Below, piece by piece: positions 62,959 to 64,000 of a stretch of 64,000 nt of DNA (position 1 is the first letter of the stretch; every line of letters begins with the position of its first letter). Both the position numbers and the translations under genes were made by a program. The stretch is taken from the NCBI GenBank assembly GCA_023426245.1, contig JAFABB010000051.1, forward strand, positions 1 through 64,000, in the 5' to 3' direction. This stretch comes from Bacillota bacterium. Its GTDB lineage: Bacteria > Bacillota > UBA4882 > UBA8346. The notes under the pieces are model-generated. The model ran no database searches. It was not told the DNA's origin and saw only the letters and a program-made list of their open reading frames with translations.

Positions 62959-63012
62959 AATCGATAAATAGTACCAGTATAAGGATATTAGCTGATCCAG
63001 GAGGGAAATCAA

Positions 63013-63564
63013 ATGGCAGATGCACCCAAAAATAATCCGCCTGCTGCCGACGGCAAGGCAAATAATGCAAACGCAAACGCAAACGCAAATGTAAATGTCA
63101 ATAAAATGACAACTTATATTATTTTAGGAATGTTTGTTTTGTTAATTACGGTGATAGTCGCCGGGGCTTTTTTAATTTTCACATTTAAAAATTCGGCTTC
63201 CAGTCAGGCGCCGATTATAAAGGTCCAAGAAGTTAATTCGGCTGCAGCGGAAGAGGTTGGTCCTTTAGTACCCCTTGGTAATGAAATTATTGTAAATATT
63301 CCATCGGATGATGGAGTTGAGCGTTATCTTAAAGTGAACGCGACGATGGAATTGGACAATGAAAAGACCAAAGAAGAGATATCCAAAAGGATTCCTCAAA
63401 TCCGCGATTTAATGATTTCTATTTTACGGACTAAAACTAAAGAGAAAATTGATGAAAAAGAAGGGAAAGATCAAATTCGCAGCGAAATTATAAATAGTAT
63501 TAATCGTTATCTTGTTACGGGAAAGGTTAAAAATCTATATTTTGAGGATTTTTTGATTAATTAG
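63013..63564 (+). CDS. fliL: flagellar basal-body-associated protein FliL
   Basis: Encodes 183 residues. An Asn/Ala-rich cytoplasmic N-terminus is encoded by GCAAAC hexanucleotide repeats (63067-63090, degenerate to 63102). TM about 36-60. The periplasmic FliL domain has PLGNEIIVNIPSDDGVERYLKVNATMEL and IRSEIINSINRYLVTGKVKNLYFEDFLIN. Stabilises motor stators. AGGAGGG before the ATG. Confidence 0.95.
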   Translation: MADAPKNNPPAADGKANNANANANANVNVNKMTTYIILGMFVLLITVIVAGAFLIFTFKNSASSQAPIIKVQEVNSAAAEEVGPLVPLGNEIIVNIPSDDGVERYLKVNATMELDNEKTKEEISKRIPQIRDLMISILRTKTKEKIDEKEGKDQIRSEIINSINRYLVTGKVKNLYFEDFLIN

Positions 63565-63576
63565 GGGGGCTTTGTA

Positions 63577-64000
63577 ATGGCTGATGTCCTGTCACAGGCT
63601 GAAATAGACTCACTATTAGAAGCGCTCTCTTCGGGAAGTATTCGGGTTGAAGAAGTTATCAGCGATGAAAAGAAAAAGAAGATTAAGCCTTATGATTTTC
63701 GTCGTCCTAATAAGTTGTCGAAGGATCAGATAAGAACTCTGGTAATGCTCCATGAAAATTTAGCCCGTTTACTAACGACTTCCTTTTCAACTTACTTACG
63801 AAGCATGGTGCGGGGACAAGTTGTATCCATTGATCAGCTAACTTATGAAGAATTCACGAAATCATTACATAATCCGACAGTAATGAACATTATTTCATTA
63901 AAACCGCTTGAAGGTAATCTTTTGATTGAGATTTCCCCCCAATTGGCCTTTGCGATTGTCGATCGGTTGCTGGGCGGGTATGGTTATTCACTGGAAAAAA
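63577..64000 (+). CDS. fliM: flagellar motor switch protein FliM, truncated by window end
   Basis: About 141 residues visible. The CheY-P-binding motif LSQAEIDSLLEAL is at 5-17, then YDFRRPNKLSKDQIRTLVMLHENLARLLTTSFSTYLRS and the start of the CheC-like middle domain (LEGNLLIEISPQLAFAIVDRLLGG). GGGGGG lies before the ATG. The rest is outside the window. Confidence 0.96.
   Translation, partial: MADVLSQAEIDSLLEALSSGSIRVEEVISDEKKKKIKPYDFRRPNKLSKDQIRTLVMLHENLARLLTTSFSTYLRSMVRGQVVSIDQLTYEEFTKSLHNPTVMNIISLKPLEGNLLIEISPQLAFAIVDRLLGGYGYSLEK

Overview
The window looks like a chromosome segment of an anaerobic, motile, low-to-mid GC member of the Bacillota. Supporting this are a Bacillus-type fla/che operon order (flgB-flgC-fliE ... 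fliF-G-H-I-J-ylxF-fliK-flgD-TIGR02530-flgE-flbD-fliL-fliM), YesM/YesN two-component proteins, strong GGAGG ribosome sites, frequent TTG starts and intrinsic terminators. An OmpA/Pal-type C-terminal domain on a secreted IPT-domain protein hints at a diderm lineage (Hydrogenispora/Limnochordia-like or similar). That placement is inference only. I saw no rRNA, tRNA, CRISPR array, prophage or intact insertion sequence.

Layout. 1-4.3 kb: a small gene with a frameshifted tandem copy, dispersed intergenic repeats, an unknown protein, and a histidine kinase/response regulator pair. 4.5-5.8 kb: IPT-OmpA protein. 6.0-7.5 kb: TetR regulator divergent from a flavin reductase, with a promoter/operator between. 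7.6-11.6 kb: comEA-comEC-holA (DNA uptake; DNA polymerase III delta). 12.1-21.9 kb: chemoreceptor, YesM-like kinase, YesN-like regulator, CUT1-type sugar ABC transporter without its own ATPase, and a sulfatase, which together suggest sensing and use of a sulfated glycan. 22.4-34.9 kb: CUT2 (Rbs-type) transporter with a DUF2291 lipoprotein, RbsD, ribokinase, split transketolase, glycerol-kinase-like FGGY kinase, fucose-isomerase-like enzyme and a LacI regulator. This is a self-contained pentose (or related sugar) route whose substrate cannot be fixed from sequence. 35.0-41.2 kb: MarC, methionine aminopeptidase, a striking 21-bp-periodic tandem repeat, an arylsulfotransferase-like protein, a LysM/M23 endopeptidase and a nitroreductase. 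41.5-48.4 kb: the widespread MoxR-DUF58-DUF4129-DUF4350-SpoIIM-RDD membrane cluster. 48.7 kb to the end: the flagellar operon, opened by a good sigma-D promoter and cut off inside fliM.

The two sugar clusters are probably separately regulated: YesMN for the sulfatase cluster, LacI for the Rbs-type cluster. Both have hairpins just after the solute-binding-protein gene that could set high binding-protein expression. The main oddities are the GATC tandem repeat, the composite repeat split around a pseudogene, GTTGCAAAA-ended inverted-repeat elements (one inside the flagellar operon), an extra gap and promoter before fliF, an oversized FlgE, and a long acidic FliH extension. All calls are by eye from sequence; no searches were run.
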